Origin: Williamsia sterculiae
Lineage (GTDB): Bacteria; Actinomycetota; Actinomycetes; Mycobacteriales; Mycobacteriaceae
Length of the DNA stretch: 64,000 bases
Direction of reading: 5' to 3'
Assembly: GCF_900156495.1 (NCBI RefSeq)
Contig: NZ_FTNT01000008.1
Location: 1 to 64,000, forward strand
The notes beneath the pieces are model-generated. The model was not told where the DNA came from. It searched no databases and saw only the letters and a program-made list of their open reading frames with translations. Shown piece by piece: positions 38,858 through 46,638 of the stretch. Position numbers and translations under genes: made by a program. Every line of letters starts with the position of its first letter. The stretch's first letter is position 1.

Positions 38858-41230
38858 GTGCGAAGCTTGGTGTATATGGAAGGAGATTTCATATACACCT
38901 TGCTTTCTACATTGACCATCGCGCTTCTCTGCGCGATTCCTTGGATAGGATTGAAGTACACGATGGGTATTCAGGGTCAACGAAGTCGCGATCTGGGTCG
39001 GAAGACCTACCGGATCGTCTTTCCACCAAACGTCAAGCAAGAGCAAGTGGCGGCGTGGGTACGATCCGCCGGTGGCGGCCTGGACAACAAGCTCGGCGCG
39101 ATGGTGTCCCGGCCAACGATCGTGTTCGAGCTGCATGGGAAGAACTTCGCGCTCGAACACCGCATCCGCATCCCGCTCTCGGGTAAGCAGCTCGACTCGC
39201 AAGACGGGATGGACGTCGGCGCGCTTGACTCCTATCTCATCCAACAGCTGCGGGCCACCATCCCGAACATCGTCATCACCCCCGTGCGCGACGACAAGGA
39301 CGAGCCGCTCGAGATGATGTACGGCGTCGAGATCAACATGACCGACACCACCAGGATGCTGCGCATGGCGAGCGTCGCCGACCACGCGAACCGGGTGCTC
39401 GCGTCTGCAGGCCCGCTGCGAGAGGGCGAGCATGTCGTACTCAGCTGGGTCGTGTCTCACCCGCGCCAACCTAAGGCTCCCGAAGCCGACGGTTCGACCC
39501 GCAGTTCGAAGTCCTCGTGGTTGAGCATGTTGCTCGGAAGTCCTGCCGCGGGTCGCGACGAGCTCCAGGATCGACGCAGCAAGGTGGTCGAGCCGTCGTT
39601 CAACGCCATCGCCCGTATCGGAGCGGTCGCCGTTGATGACAAGCGTGCTCGCGACATCGTGTCCAGAATCGAACAGGCACTGAAGTCGGAGAACAACAGC
39701 CACGCGTATTTCGTCTCCCACAAGAAGTCACCACGGACCATCAGCGCTCGAATCAACGAGGGCACCACCCCCGCGATGTTCAAGACAATGCTGAACACGT
39801 CGGAGCTGATCGGGGTGCTCGGGTGGCCAATCAACGGTCCCCAGGTTGCAGGTTTGGTGTCGGGCGCGGTGCGACAGCTGCCGCCGTCGGGCGCGATTCC
39901 GATTCAAGGATTTCCCATCGGCGAAGCGAACTTCGCCGGCGCGGAGCGACCGTTGGCCTATGACGCCGAGCAGGCCTGCCGCCACACCTGGGTGCCAGGT
40001 ATCAGCACGATGGGTAAGACGACCTGGATGTTGAATCTATTCAAGTCGGTCGTCGATGCGGGACATGGTGCGGTCATCCTCGACATGAAGAAGGATATGG
40101 CCGAAGGAGCAATCGAGTACGTCCCGCGACATCGCCTCGGAGACGTGATCTACATGGACTTCACCGACGCCGAGCGCGCCATCGGTTACAACCCGATGGA
40201 GTTCGGCAAGCCCTCGGTTGTCGCCGACACGATCACCGAACTGATCCACAATGTGTACAAGGACGAATCAGGTGTCCACATGCGCCAGCAGCTGTACTAC
40301 GCAATCACGGCGCTGATGGAGGCTGGGCGCGCGACCGGAAAGACCTATACCCTCCTCGATGTCCAGCCGCTGCTCAATCCGCGCGGGAGAGATGAAGTCG
40401 CCTGGCGCGATGAGATCGTCAATAACATCGCCGATCGCCGGACCGCACGCTGGTTCACTGAATGGAAAGCCATGAGCGATCGTGAGAGGTCGACCAACCT
40501 TACGGCCCTCCTCAATCGCTATTGGCAGTTCGAACGGTCGGAACTGGCAAACATGATCGATCAGAGCAAATCCGCCTTCTCGATGCACGACCTGATCGCG
40601 AACAACAAGATTTTGATCGTCAACATGCGAGGCATGGACCAGTCGACGACGGCCGTACTTGCGGCCGTACTGCTCATCAACGGTGCATGGCAGGCGGTTC
40701 AAGCGTTCACCCCGGAGCGCGCCAACTTCCTGTTTCTCGATGAGTTCCACGACATCATGCGAATTCCAATCGGTTTCGAGTCCATGCTGGCTAAAGCACG
40801 CGCCGCGAAGTTCGGGATGATCTTGGCCAATCAGGAGATGAACCAGCTCACCCGCGACATGCAGGCAGCTGTACTGGCGAATGCGACGACCAAAGTGGCC
40901 TTTAAGGTCAAGCACGACGACGGCCGTACGCTGAGCCGCGAGGCCAGCCACAACATGGTCACGGCAGAGGACTTCGCGAATCTGCAGAGCTACCACGCCA
41001 TCGCGACCATCGCCACGCCCAACAGTGGAATCGCGCCGCCGGTCACGCTGACCACCTACCCCCCGGCAGCCACGTACGGCATGGGTGGCGAGATCGTCCG
41101 GCGCGCGCACCGGATGTCGCAGTCGGCCGGGTTTACCGAGACTGAGTCTCTTAAGCGCCGTACAGCGAATAAGCGGCCGCGTGACTGGGTAACCGACACC
41201 CCCGGCGAGAAAGACATCGACGATGTATAG
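38858..41230 (+). CDS. VirD4/TraG/TraD-type DNA-translocating ATPase (HerA-FtsK superfamily)
   Basis: A 790-aa protein with an N-terminal membrane helix (about 11-30), a long soluble region and a RecA-like motor. Walker A is GISTMGKT (381-388), Walker B is FLFLDE with Asp628-Glu629, and the following ILANQEMNQLTRDMQAAVLANA block is typical of type IV coupling proteins. Such proteins pump DNA or protein-DNA through conjugation pores. The GTG at 38858 is weakly supported; ATG 38876 is an alternative and neither has a good ribosome-binding site. No relaxase, VirB4 or other conjugation gene is seen in the window, and the surroundings are phage genes. It could serve mobilisation or DNA packaging. 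Confidence 0.85.
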   Translation: MRSLVYMEGDFIYTLLSTLTIALLCAIPWIGLKYTMGIQGQRSRDLGRKTYRIVFPPNVKQEQVAAWVRSAGGGLDNKLGAMVSRPTIVFELHGKNFALEHRIRIPLSGKQLDSQDGMDVGALDSYLIQQLRATIPNIVITPVRDDKDEPLEMMYGVEINMTDTTRMLRMASVADHANRVLASAGPLREGEHVVLSWVVSHPRQPKAPEADGSTRSSKSSWLSMLLGSPAAGRDELQDRRSKVVEPSFNAIARIGAVAVDDKRARDIVSRIEQALKSENNSHAYFVSHKKSPRTISARINEGTTPAMFKTMLNTSELIGVLGWPINGPQVAGLVSGAVRQLPPSGAIPIQGFPIGEANFAGAERPLAYDAEQACRHTWVPGISTMGKTTWMLNLFKSVVDAGHGAVILDMKKDMAEGAIEYVPRHRLGDVIYMDFTDAERAIGYNPMEFGKPSVVADTITELIHNVYKDESGVHMRQQLYYAITALMEAGRATGKTYTLLDVQPLLNPRGRDEVAWRDEIVNNIADRRTARWFTEWKAMSDRERSTNLTALLNRYWQFERSELANMIDQSKSAFSMHDLIANNKILIVNMRGMDQSTTAVLAAVLLINGAWQAVQAFTPERANFLFLDEFHDIMRIPIGFESMLAKARAAKFGMILANQEMNQLTRDMQAAVLANATTKVAFKVKHDDGRTLSREASHNMVTAEDFANLQSYHAIATIATPNSGIAPPVTLTTYPPAATYGMGGEIVRRAHRMSQSAGFTETESLKRRTANKRPRDWVTDTPGEKDIDDV

Positions 41231-41299
41231 CCCTGAATACAAGCAAGTTTGGTGCGACGGCGTCCACCCCGTCCTCGACTCCGACCACCACAGACTGGT

Positions 41300-41668
41300 T
41301 CAGTGTGCGGCGTCAAAAGCATCCAAGATCTCAGCGCGAATCCGCCCTCTGGGTGAGACGTCGTAGTTGTTCTTCCCGGCCCACTCCCTGATAGCCGCCA
41401 ACTGATCCTTGCTGCGCCCGGAGCCGGTGTTGGATCGACCGTCGCTCGCGGCCTTCCTTCCACGTCCGCGCTGACCCTTCACCTCGGCGGCGGCGTCGAC
41501 GAACGGCTGGATCGCTTTGTCGAACTTCGCCGCATTCTTGTCTGTCAGGTCGATCTCATACGACTTGCCGTTGTAGCTAAACGCCACAGTGTTGATGTCA
41601 CCCTCGTCGACAACCGTGCCATCGAGATCATCGACGAACTCGATGATGGTCTGTACGTTGCGCGCCAT
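41300..41668 (-). CDS. phage-encoded Lsr2-family nucleoid protein
   Basis: A 122-aa Lsr2 homologue, a DNA-bridging xenogeneic silencer that prefers AT-rich DNA. The N-terminal oligomerisation domain (TIIEFVDDLDGTVVDEG) and the C-terminal DNA-binding helix pair with the RGR hook (SPRGRIRAEILDAF) are both present, separated by a basic linker slightly longer than in chromosomal copies. It lies between the ATPase gene and the lysis genes. It may repress element genes, antagonise host Lsr2, or both. Confidence 0.93.
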   Translation of the reverse strand: MARNVQTIIEFVDDLDGTVVDEGDINTVAFSYNGKSYEIDLTDKNAAKFDKAIQPFVDAAAEVKGQRGRGRKAASDGRSNTGSGRSKDQLAAIREWAGKNNYDVSPRGRIRAEILDAFDAAH

Positions 41669-41754
41669 GATTGCCCCTTTTTGTTCTTAGACTCAAATCG
41701 ACAGTAGCATATGACGCGTTTAGAGCCGTCGTGACAGCCGAACCAGCCCTACAT

Positions 41755-41790
41755 GCACAAAGAGCGCCGATCTATAGTCACGGCGCTCAC
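41755..41790 (-). terminator. terminator of the late (lysis) operon
   Basis: GAGCGCCG (41762-41769) pairs with CGGCGCTC (41781-41788), and on the minus strand the stem is followed by TTTGTG. It lies just beyond the stop of the holin-like gene at 41818, at the end of the long minus-strand operon. Confidence 0.65.
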
Positions 41791-41817
41791 AGTGGCTCTC
41801 ACGAAGCTGAGGGGGTG

Positions 41818-42099
41818 CTAACCGACGGTTCCGGTAGTCGTATTAACCAGCTTGCTCGCGAACTGGTTATACGATACCGCCGCGACCACGGCGATGAGCA
41901 GCGCGGTGCCAGCCGTACCGGCGACGTCCGCTACGTCGAAGCTGGGCTTTACCACGATGATCGCCGCGATGGTTGACAGGATTCCATTCACCCACGCGGG
42001 GTACTTGCTGGTGAACTCCACCGGCACGAGTTTAAGCAGCTCAGTGATGATCAGCACGGCTGCCGCGCTTAATGCTGTTGCTTGTGTAAATATATCCAT
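41818..42099 (-). CDS. holin-like small membrane protein
   Basis: A 93-aa protein with hydrophobic segments at about 8-27, 36-50 and 62-77 and few charges. GGAGGTCAT directly precedes the ATG. It is the last gene of the late operon, right after the predicted lysin, the usual place for a holin that opens the membrane at lysis. Confidence 0.75.
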   Translation of the reverse strand: MDIFTQATALSAAAVLIITELLKLVPVEFTSKYPAWVNGILSTIAAIIVVKPSFDVADVAGTAGTALLIAVVAAVSYNQFASKLVNTTTGTVG

Positions 42100-42122
42100 A
42101 TGACCTCCAAGAATTACCTTAT

Positions 42123-42770
42123 TTACTGCACGGCGGACGCTACGGCCTTGATCGCGCCCTTTAAGGCATTCAACTGCGCGAGGACTTCATCGTCTCCAGC
42201 AGGTACAGCCTTAAGCGCCTGATCTTGACCGCGCCACTCCCCCGAGTTCCTGACCGCATTCAGCGCCGCGTCGGCCTTCAAGCCAACCAGCGAGTTGATT
42301 GCCGCGTCGCTCTCAGGCTCCCTGTGCAGTACCGCGCGGTACAGTGCCACAACATCGTTTCTATCCATAACATCTCCTTTCTGTGGTTCCTGACTGATTA
42401 CGTAGAAACCGTTTAAATCTTCGCTCCATCCCCGCAGCGTGAGCCGTCCCCCGTAATACGAGTAGAGCGCCTGCAGGCTCGAATGATGAACGGGCGTATT
42501 TGCCGTCGGGTGGGACGTCGAGTAGATGCTGCCGTCCGGCTCGCGAATCACAATGTGCCCGTCTGCGACACCTGCCATTGCGAAGTACACCGGGACCGCC
42601 ACCCCATCGGGAAAGTTGGCATCACCATGCTTGCTGCGCGCTCGGTTCCACGCGTCAGTGGCTGATGACCCAGCCCAGGGCGCGCGGAAGGCCGTTTGCA
42701 CATACGTCAGGCACCATCCGGGCATACACGCGATGATCGGGTTTGGTGCTATGACCTGCTGCCAGCTCAT
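42123..42770 (-). CDS. CHAP-like endolysin with C-terminal DUF4214-like segment
   Basis: A 215-aa predicted peptidoglycan hydrolase. Residues about 15-125 resemble a CHAP/NlpC amidase: GWCLTYVQ provides the likely nucleophile Cys20, and ADGHIVIR the likely catalytic His. Then DRNDVVALYRAVLHREP matches the DUF4214 repeat, a possible wall- or envelope-binding part. It starts on an ATGA overlap with the upstream membrane-anchored gene and is followed by the holin-like gene. Confidence 0.8.
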   Translation of the reverse strand: MSWQQVIAPNPIIACMPGWCLTYVQTAFRAPWAGSSATDAWNRARSKHGDANFPDGVAVPVYFAMAGVADGHIVIREPDGSIYSTSHPTANTPVHHSSLQALYSYYGGRLTLRGWSEDLNGFYVISQEPQKGDVMDRNDVVALYRAVLHREPESDAAINSLVGLKADAALNAVRNSGEWRGQDQALKAVPAGDDEVLAQLNALKGAIKAVASAVQ

Positions 42771-43585
42771 AGCCCGAACCCCTTGAGAAGTCCGTTGACC
42801 CCATCTATCAGCGGCGTGATGATCGGGACACCCTGCGCCTGTGACTGCGCTGGCGTGGTCGGTGAGGCACTTGGTGACGCACTCGTCACCGGTTCGGTCG
42901 CCGTGTTCTGATGAACAGGTTCCGTCTCGCCTGACGCCGGTGCACTTGCCTGTCCTGCACCCGGCGTTGCCGTCACAGTGACGCCAAGTCGCCGCTCCAG
43001 CGCCTCAACCCGCTGCGTGAGCGCCTTGATCTGCCCCTGCAGGTCACTGCTTCCCACCGGTTGGGGATAAACGGTGAAGATGTTGGTCTTGAAGTATGCC
43101 GACTTCTCGATGTCGTACTTGACCTTGAAGGATAGGTTCAGCGTCAACTGGTAGCGGCCCGGCGTGAAGTGGTGCTCGGAGTCTTTGATGAGGTAGGACT
43201 GGCACTTGTCGTTAACGACTCCCTGGATGCTTTTGTTGTAGAGGAAGATGCGGTCCTTGTCCGTCTTTCCCTCCGGTATGGCGAAGACAGAGCGCACACC
43301 CGTCACCGGGTAGTTCTGATCGTGGTCGCGGCAAAGGGTGTACGTGATGTCTTCACCCTCGCGTGAGTTGTTGACTATGGCGCTGGTGTAGTTCAGGAAG
43401 TTTGACGACGGCGCGTTGACGACGTTTCTCTTGTCGACCTCGGCGAGCACGTACGAGACGCTGAACCAGATCAAAGCTAGTGACACCGTAGCGACGGCGA
43501 TCTGCGGCAACCGTTCAATGATCGCCCTGGGTACCGCAGCGATGTACCCGAGTGTGTTCACTGCCAGGAGTCTATGTCCTCTCAT
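42767..43585 (-). CDS. membrane-anchored phage protein with coiled coil, in lysis cassette
   Basis: A 272-aa protein with a single N-terminal transmembrane anchor (about 28-48). A beta-rich external domain with a few Cys follows (about 55-180), then a short coiled coil (DLQGQIKALTQRVEALERRLG) and a Pro/Ser/Thr/Ala-rich tail. ATG 43585 follows AGGGGGTGG. Orientation suggests the bulk is outside the cytoplasmic membrane. It might be a spanin-like or envelope-disrupting factor for the mycolic layer, or a superinfection factor; no family was recognised. Confidence 0.72.
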   Translation of the reverse strand: MRGHRLLAVNTLGYIAAVPRAIIERLPQIAVATVSLALIWFSVSYVLAEVDKRNVVNAPSSNFLNYTSAIVNNSREGEDITYTLCRDHDQNYPVTGVRSVFAIPEGKTDKDRIFLYNKSIQGVVNDKCQSYLIKDSEHHFTPGRYQLTLNLSFKVKYDIEKSAYFKTNIFTVYPQPVGSSDLQGQIKALTQRVEALERRLGVTVTATPGAGQASAPASGETEPVHQNTATEPVTSASPSASPTTPAQSQAQGVPIITPLIDGVNGLLKGFGL

Positions 43586-43763
43586 CACCACCCCCTAACA
43601 ACTTCCTGATGTCACGGACACCCAACGCGATCCCACCCAAAATCCAGTACGCCACTTGTGGCACGTCGAAGCTTGGCTGGGCATCAACCCAGGCCAAGAC
43701 GACCACCGCAATGATGCACACGATTTGTGTGATCTCTTTAGCTCTCTCATCACGATCCGCCAT
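43572..43763 (-). CDS. small two-helix membrane protein (second holin candidate)
   Basis: A 63-aa protein with hydrophobic segments at about 12-26 and 37-48 flanked by charged ends. It overlaps the next gene by 14 bp. Together with the 93-aa protein it makes a pair of small membrane proteins around the lysin, a common holin/antiholin layout in actinophages. Confidence 0.7.
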   Translation of the reverse strand: MADRDERAKEITQIVCIIAVVVLAWVDAQPSFDVPQVAYWILGGIALGVRDIRKLLGGGDERT

Positions 43764-43884
43764 GCCTGGTCTTCCGGCTAAAAATGAGACATGAAGCCAA
43801 TCGCTCGACTATGGCTGTTGTCGGCAATTCGCGACTGTGGATTATGATCCATTTTTCTTGCTCACGCTGCGTCATTCTCAGCTC

Positions 43885-45189
43885 CTAGCTCGTCGAAACG
43901 AGATATCCCCCGAAGTAAGTCGCAAACTGTCCGGTGCCAGTCGTAGCGTTGCTTCCCTGATTCTGGAATCCATATAGTTCGACGTAGTCGCCAATACTCA
44001 AGGAAATGAGCGGTGGTGATACCGTCCGCGTAGAATTTGAATTTGACCCCTGAGTCGACGGACCCTCATGACCCCGATAGTACTCGACACCATTCCTGTA
44101 GATCGACACAAACATGTGCGTATTCGCCAAAACCGTCATCTCAATGGCACCGCTGAACTGGTAGTAACCAGTTGCTGGCGCGACGAATCGGTAACTCGTG
44201 ATCGCATCGAAGTTGGATCCGGTATCGAAGGTTTTGCTGTCGAATGGGATCTTCGTGGCTGTCCCCGATGGGAACGCATACGAAGCGTTTCGGAAGACGG
44301 CGAATTTGAAAGGGTTTGCTGCAACGGGTGCAGTTAGCCGCAAGTCTGCAACGCCGGTGACGGCACTGCCGCCCGTCACGATCTTCGCCAACCAGATGCT
44401 GTTCGCAGGAACTGTCGGCAATGCACCCCCGTTCGCTACCGGCAAGTAGCCCAACGTGCCTGCCAAGTTGGCGTACACGTACGTGTCCTGGCTTGCAGTG
44501 AAGGTCTGCGACGACACTGCGGAGAGCACCACAGGGACGAACGTTCCAGCGACGTTCAGATAGACCGTTCCCGCAGTCATCGACGCGTTCAGGCCCGAGG
44601 TCGCCGACCAGAGGCACCCACTGTCCACGTACGAGGGTCGCGTCATGGCCTTGACCATTGCCGGTGCAGAAAATACCCGCAGGTCGGTGATGTTCGGGTT
44701 CGTGATTGATGTGACGCTGGCAGCGACGGCCACCTGCGCCAGGACCACGTACGGGTTCGTTGAGCCGATAGTGCTTTGTATCTGGCTCACTGTCGGTGGA
44801 TTTGGCGAACCAGCTGGCGTGCCGGCGACCGAAGCCAGCTTGAGCACGTTGTTGGTGTTGTTGACGTAGGAGCCGGACGTCGAGCCACTGACGCCCTTGT
44901 CGACGTACATGACCACGTAATCGATCCGCGGAGACGCCGCCGCGGTGGCGATGGTGACCGACTCTCCACCTGAGGTGTCGATACCAACGCGGTAGTTGTA
45001 GTTGCTGGGGCTAGTACCTGTCGGGATCAGTCCGACGCCGGGTTGCACCACCACGGTCATGTTTGGCGAGCTGTTGGCGACGACGTTCAGGCCCTGGATG
45101 ATGTTCCCCGACATGGCGCGATCGAACGCCAGCATCGTCCCGTACTCGTCGGTTGTTCCGCCCCCGTAGTTCTGAACGATTTTCGCCAA
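43885..45189 (-). CDS. tail tip / receptor-binding protein with C1q-like C-terminal domain
   Basis: A 434-aa protein. Residues 1-175 resemble baseplate/tip attachment domains (PGVGLIPTG, IDYVVMYVDKG, LAQVAVAASVTSITNPNITDLR). Residues about 290-434 have the jelly-roll pattern of the C1q/TNF family: RFVAPATGYYQFSGA and the alternating strands to the C-terminus. This is a frequent receptor-binding module in phages of Gram-positive hosts. The start is a TTG with AGGA upstream. Likely the host-range determinant. Confidence 0.82.
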   Translation of the reverse strand: MAKIVQNYGGGTTDEYGTMLAFDRAMSGNIIQGLNVVANSSPNMTVVVQPGVGLIPTGTSPSNYNYRVGIDTSGGESVTIATAAASPRIDYVVMYVDKGVSGSTSGSYVNNTNNVLKLASVAGTPAGSPNPPTVSQIQSTIGSTNPYVVLAQVAVAASVTSITNPNITDLRVFSAPAMVKAMTRPSYVDSGCLWSATSGLNASMTAGTVYLNVAGTFVPVVLSAVSSQTFTASQDTYVYANLAGTLGYLPVANGGALPTVPANSIWLAKIVTGGSAVTGVADLRLTAPVAANPFKFAVFRNASYAFPSGTATKIPFDSKTFDTGSNFDAITSYRFVAPATGYYQFSGAIEMTVLANTHMFVSIYRNGVEYYRGHEGPSTQGSNSNSTRTVSPPLISLSIGDYVELYGFQNQGSNATTGTGQFATYFGGYLVSTS

Positions 45190-45221
45190 AGTGGTTAGTT
45201 CCTATTTACGTTTATGTCCGC

Positions 45222-45233
45222 AATATAAAACAA
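45222..45233 (-). promoter_or_regulatory. 12-bp repeated motif, copy 1
   Basis: TTGTTTTATATT on the minus strand, 33 bases ahead of the C1q-like gene start. Identical copies stand upstream of the connector and protease genes. The TATATT end could be a -10 element. Confidence 0.5.
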
Positions 45234-45257
45234 CGTGCGCGAATTTGATAGACCGAA

Positions 45258-45707
45258 TTAGACGGCGACCTGCTCGACGGTGTACGTCCCGTCCGAGATG
45301 GTCCAGAAAGACGCGGCGATCGACAGGTCGGGGAAGGATGCGCCTGGCGACGCGATCAGGTAGAGCCGAAACTTCTGAACGCCGTTCACTGGCACGAGCG
45401 GCGCATGGGTGGAGTAGAGCGTCCCCGTGCCGGACACGGTCGTGTACTGAAAGCCGAAGTCGAACACGATAGTTGGATTCAACACCTTGCCCTTCGGCGT
45501 CACGGTGAACTCAACGCACTGCGGCGTGGAGGTGGTGAGGTTCATCAGGTTGATGTCGTTGTTGCTGGTCGTGTTGTACAGGCGGTACGTACGCACGGTG
45601 TTCGCCCCGAAGGGTTGGTTCTTCGAGCGGGCTTCGTCGGTGGCGGTCTGCAGATCCGAGATGGTTTGCACTAACGCGCTTCCGCTTTGTCGACCGAGGC
45701 GGCTCAT
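45258..45707 (-). CDS. small tail protein, third of three tandem
   Basis: A 149-aa protein with an N-terminal helix (VQTISDLQTATDEARS) and a beta-rich remainder. Starts on an ATGA overlap with the preceding gene. It shares architecture with the two genes before it: short helical N-terminus, a conserved-looking transition segment, then a beta sandwich. Probably a tail-fibre or tip accessory protein. Confidence 0.75.
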   Translation of the reverse strand: MSRLGRQSGSALVQTISDLQTATDEARSKNQPFGANTVRTYRLYNTTSNNDINLMNLTTSTPQCVEFTVTPKGKVLNPTIVFDFGFQYTTVSGTGTLYSTHAPLVPVNGVQKFRLYLIASPGASFPDLSIAASFWTISDGTYTVEQVAV

Positions 45708-46174
45708 AGGTTCCTCTCGAACGTCACCGTCATCGGCACCGTGCTGTAGATGTGTGCCTTGAAGTAGAACGACTGGCTGCTCACCGCCTTGCGTGCGCTG
45801 ATGGACAGCCAGTACTGCGTCTTCGTGGGGTCGTCAGTGATGATCTGGTTGAAGGTCACCAGATAGTCGGTGTTGAGCTTGTCGATGTAAGGCGTCGATA
45901 GGTTCGGGATCCATAGCTCAGGCGTGAACGTGGACAAGAACGTGCCGTTGTCGACTGAAGTGGCGGTGACGATCAACAGGGCCAACGTTTGGTTCGATCC
46001 CGACGATGAGCTCAGCGTTCCCGTCATGTCGTAGGTACCCGCGCTCGAGTACTCGTAGAGCTTGGCCTCGACGAACTGGGTGGAGGTGCGGAGCTCGCGC
46101 AGGTTGTCCGCCATCGTGTTGACGGTCTCGACCAGTTGGTTCTCCGGAAGTAAGCCGACGCGAGTCTTCACCAT
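45704..46174 (-). CDS. small tail protein, second of three tandem
   Basis: A 156-aa protein. ATG 46174 is chosen since it gives a 7-bp overlap with the preceding stop; a longer frame to 46198 exists. The N-terminal helix (LPENQLVETVNTMADNLRELRT) is followed by a beta-rich domain. No database-level family was recognised. Likely structural. Confidence 0.75.
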   Translation of the reverse strand: MVKTRVGLLPENQLVETVNTMADNLRELRTSTQFVEAKLYEYSSAGTYDMTGTLSSSSGSNQTLALLIVTATSVDNGTFLSTFTPELWIPNLSTPYIDKLNTDYLVTFNQIITDDPTKTQYWLSISARKAVSSQSFYFKAHIYSTVPMTVTFERNL

Positions 46175-46638
46175 GTCATCGTCCACCCGCCCGGGCACGT
46201 CGTCATGGTTCGTACCTTCATGTAGACCGTCGCCCCGCTGCTGCCGGCCTCGATGGCGATGATCCAGCCGACCTTGTTCGGACCGAAGTAGGTGCCGTTA
46301 ATTTCCCACGAGTAGCCCGTGCCGGTTGAGTCGACCTGCAAGTAGTCCGATAGCCGATGTGCCGAGTCGGTGCCACCGTTGTAGACCGCGACGTAGGGCA
46401 CCCCGTAGGGGAACGCCTGGGTGTTGTTGCCCGTGAACAGCAGGTAGAAGAACGCTGCTTGGTTGGCGGGGACCGAATACCCGTTGACATCAAACGCGTT
46501 GGCGGTCTGAGAGATGAACGAACGCTTTACCAGCGCCCGCCCCACCGGCTGTCGGCTGCGCAGCGTCTCGATGTTTGTCGAGATGTCACCGATGACGGTG
46601 GCCGCCATGTTGTCGATGGTGCCGCCCAGCCTATTCAC
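46168..46638 (-). CDS. small tail protein, first of three tandem
   Basis: A 156-aa protein starting at a GTG with GGAG upstream and overlapping the preceding Tal-like gene by 8 bp. Helical N-terminus (IGDISTNIETLRSRQ), then a beta-rich domain with Gly/Asn loops. Context places it in the tail tip or fibre complex. Confidence 0.75.
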   Translation of the reverse strand: MNRLGGTIDNMAATVIGDISTNIETLRSRQPVGRALVKRSFISQTANAFDVNGYSVPANQAAFFYLLFTGNNTQAFPYGVPYVAVYNGGTDSAHRLSDYLQVDSTGTGYSWEINGTYFGPNKVGWIIAIEAGSSGATVYMKVRTMTTCPGGWTMTW

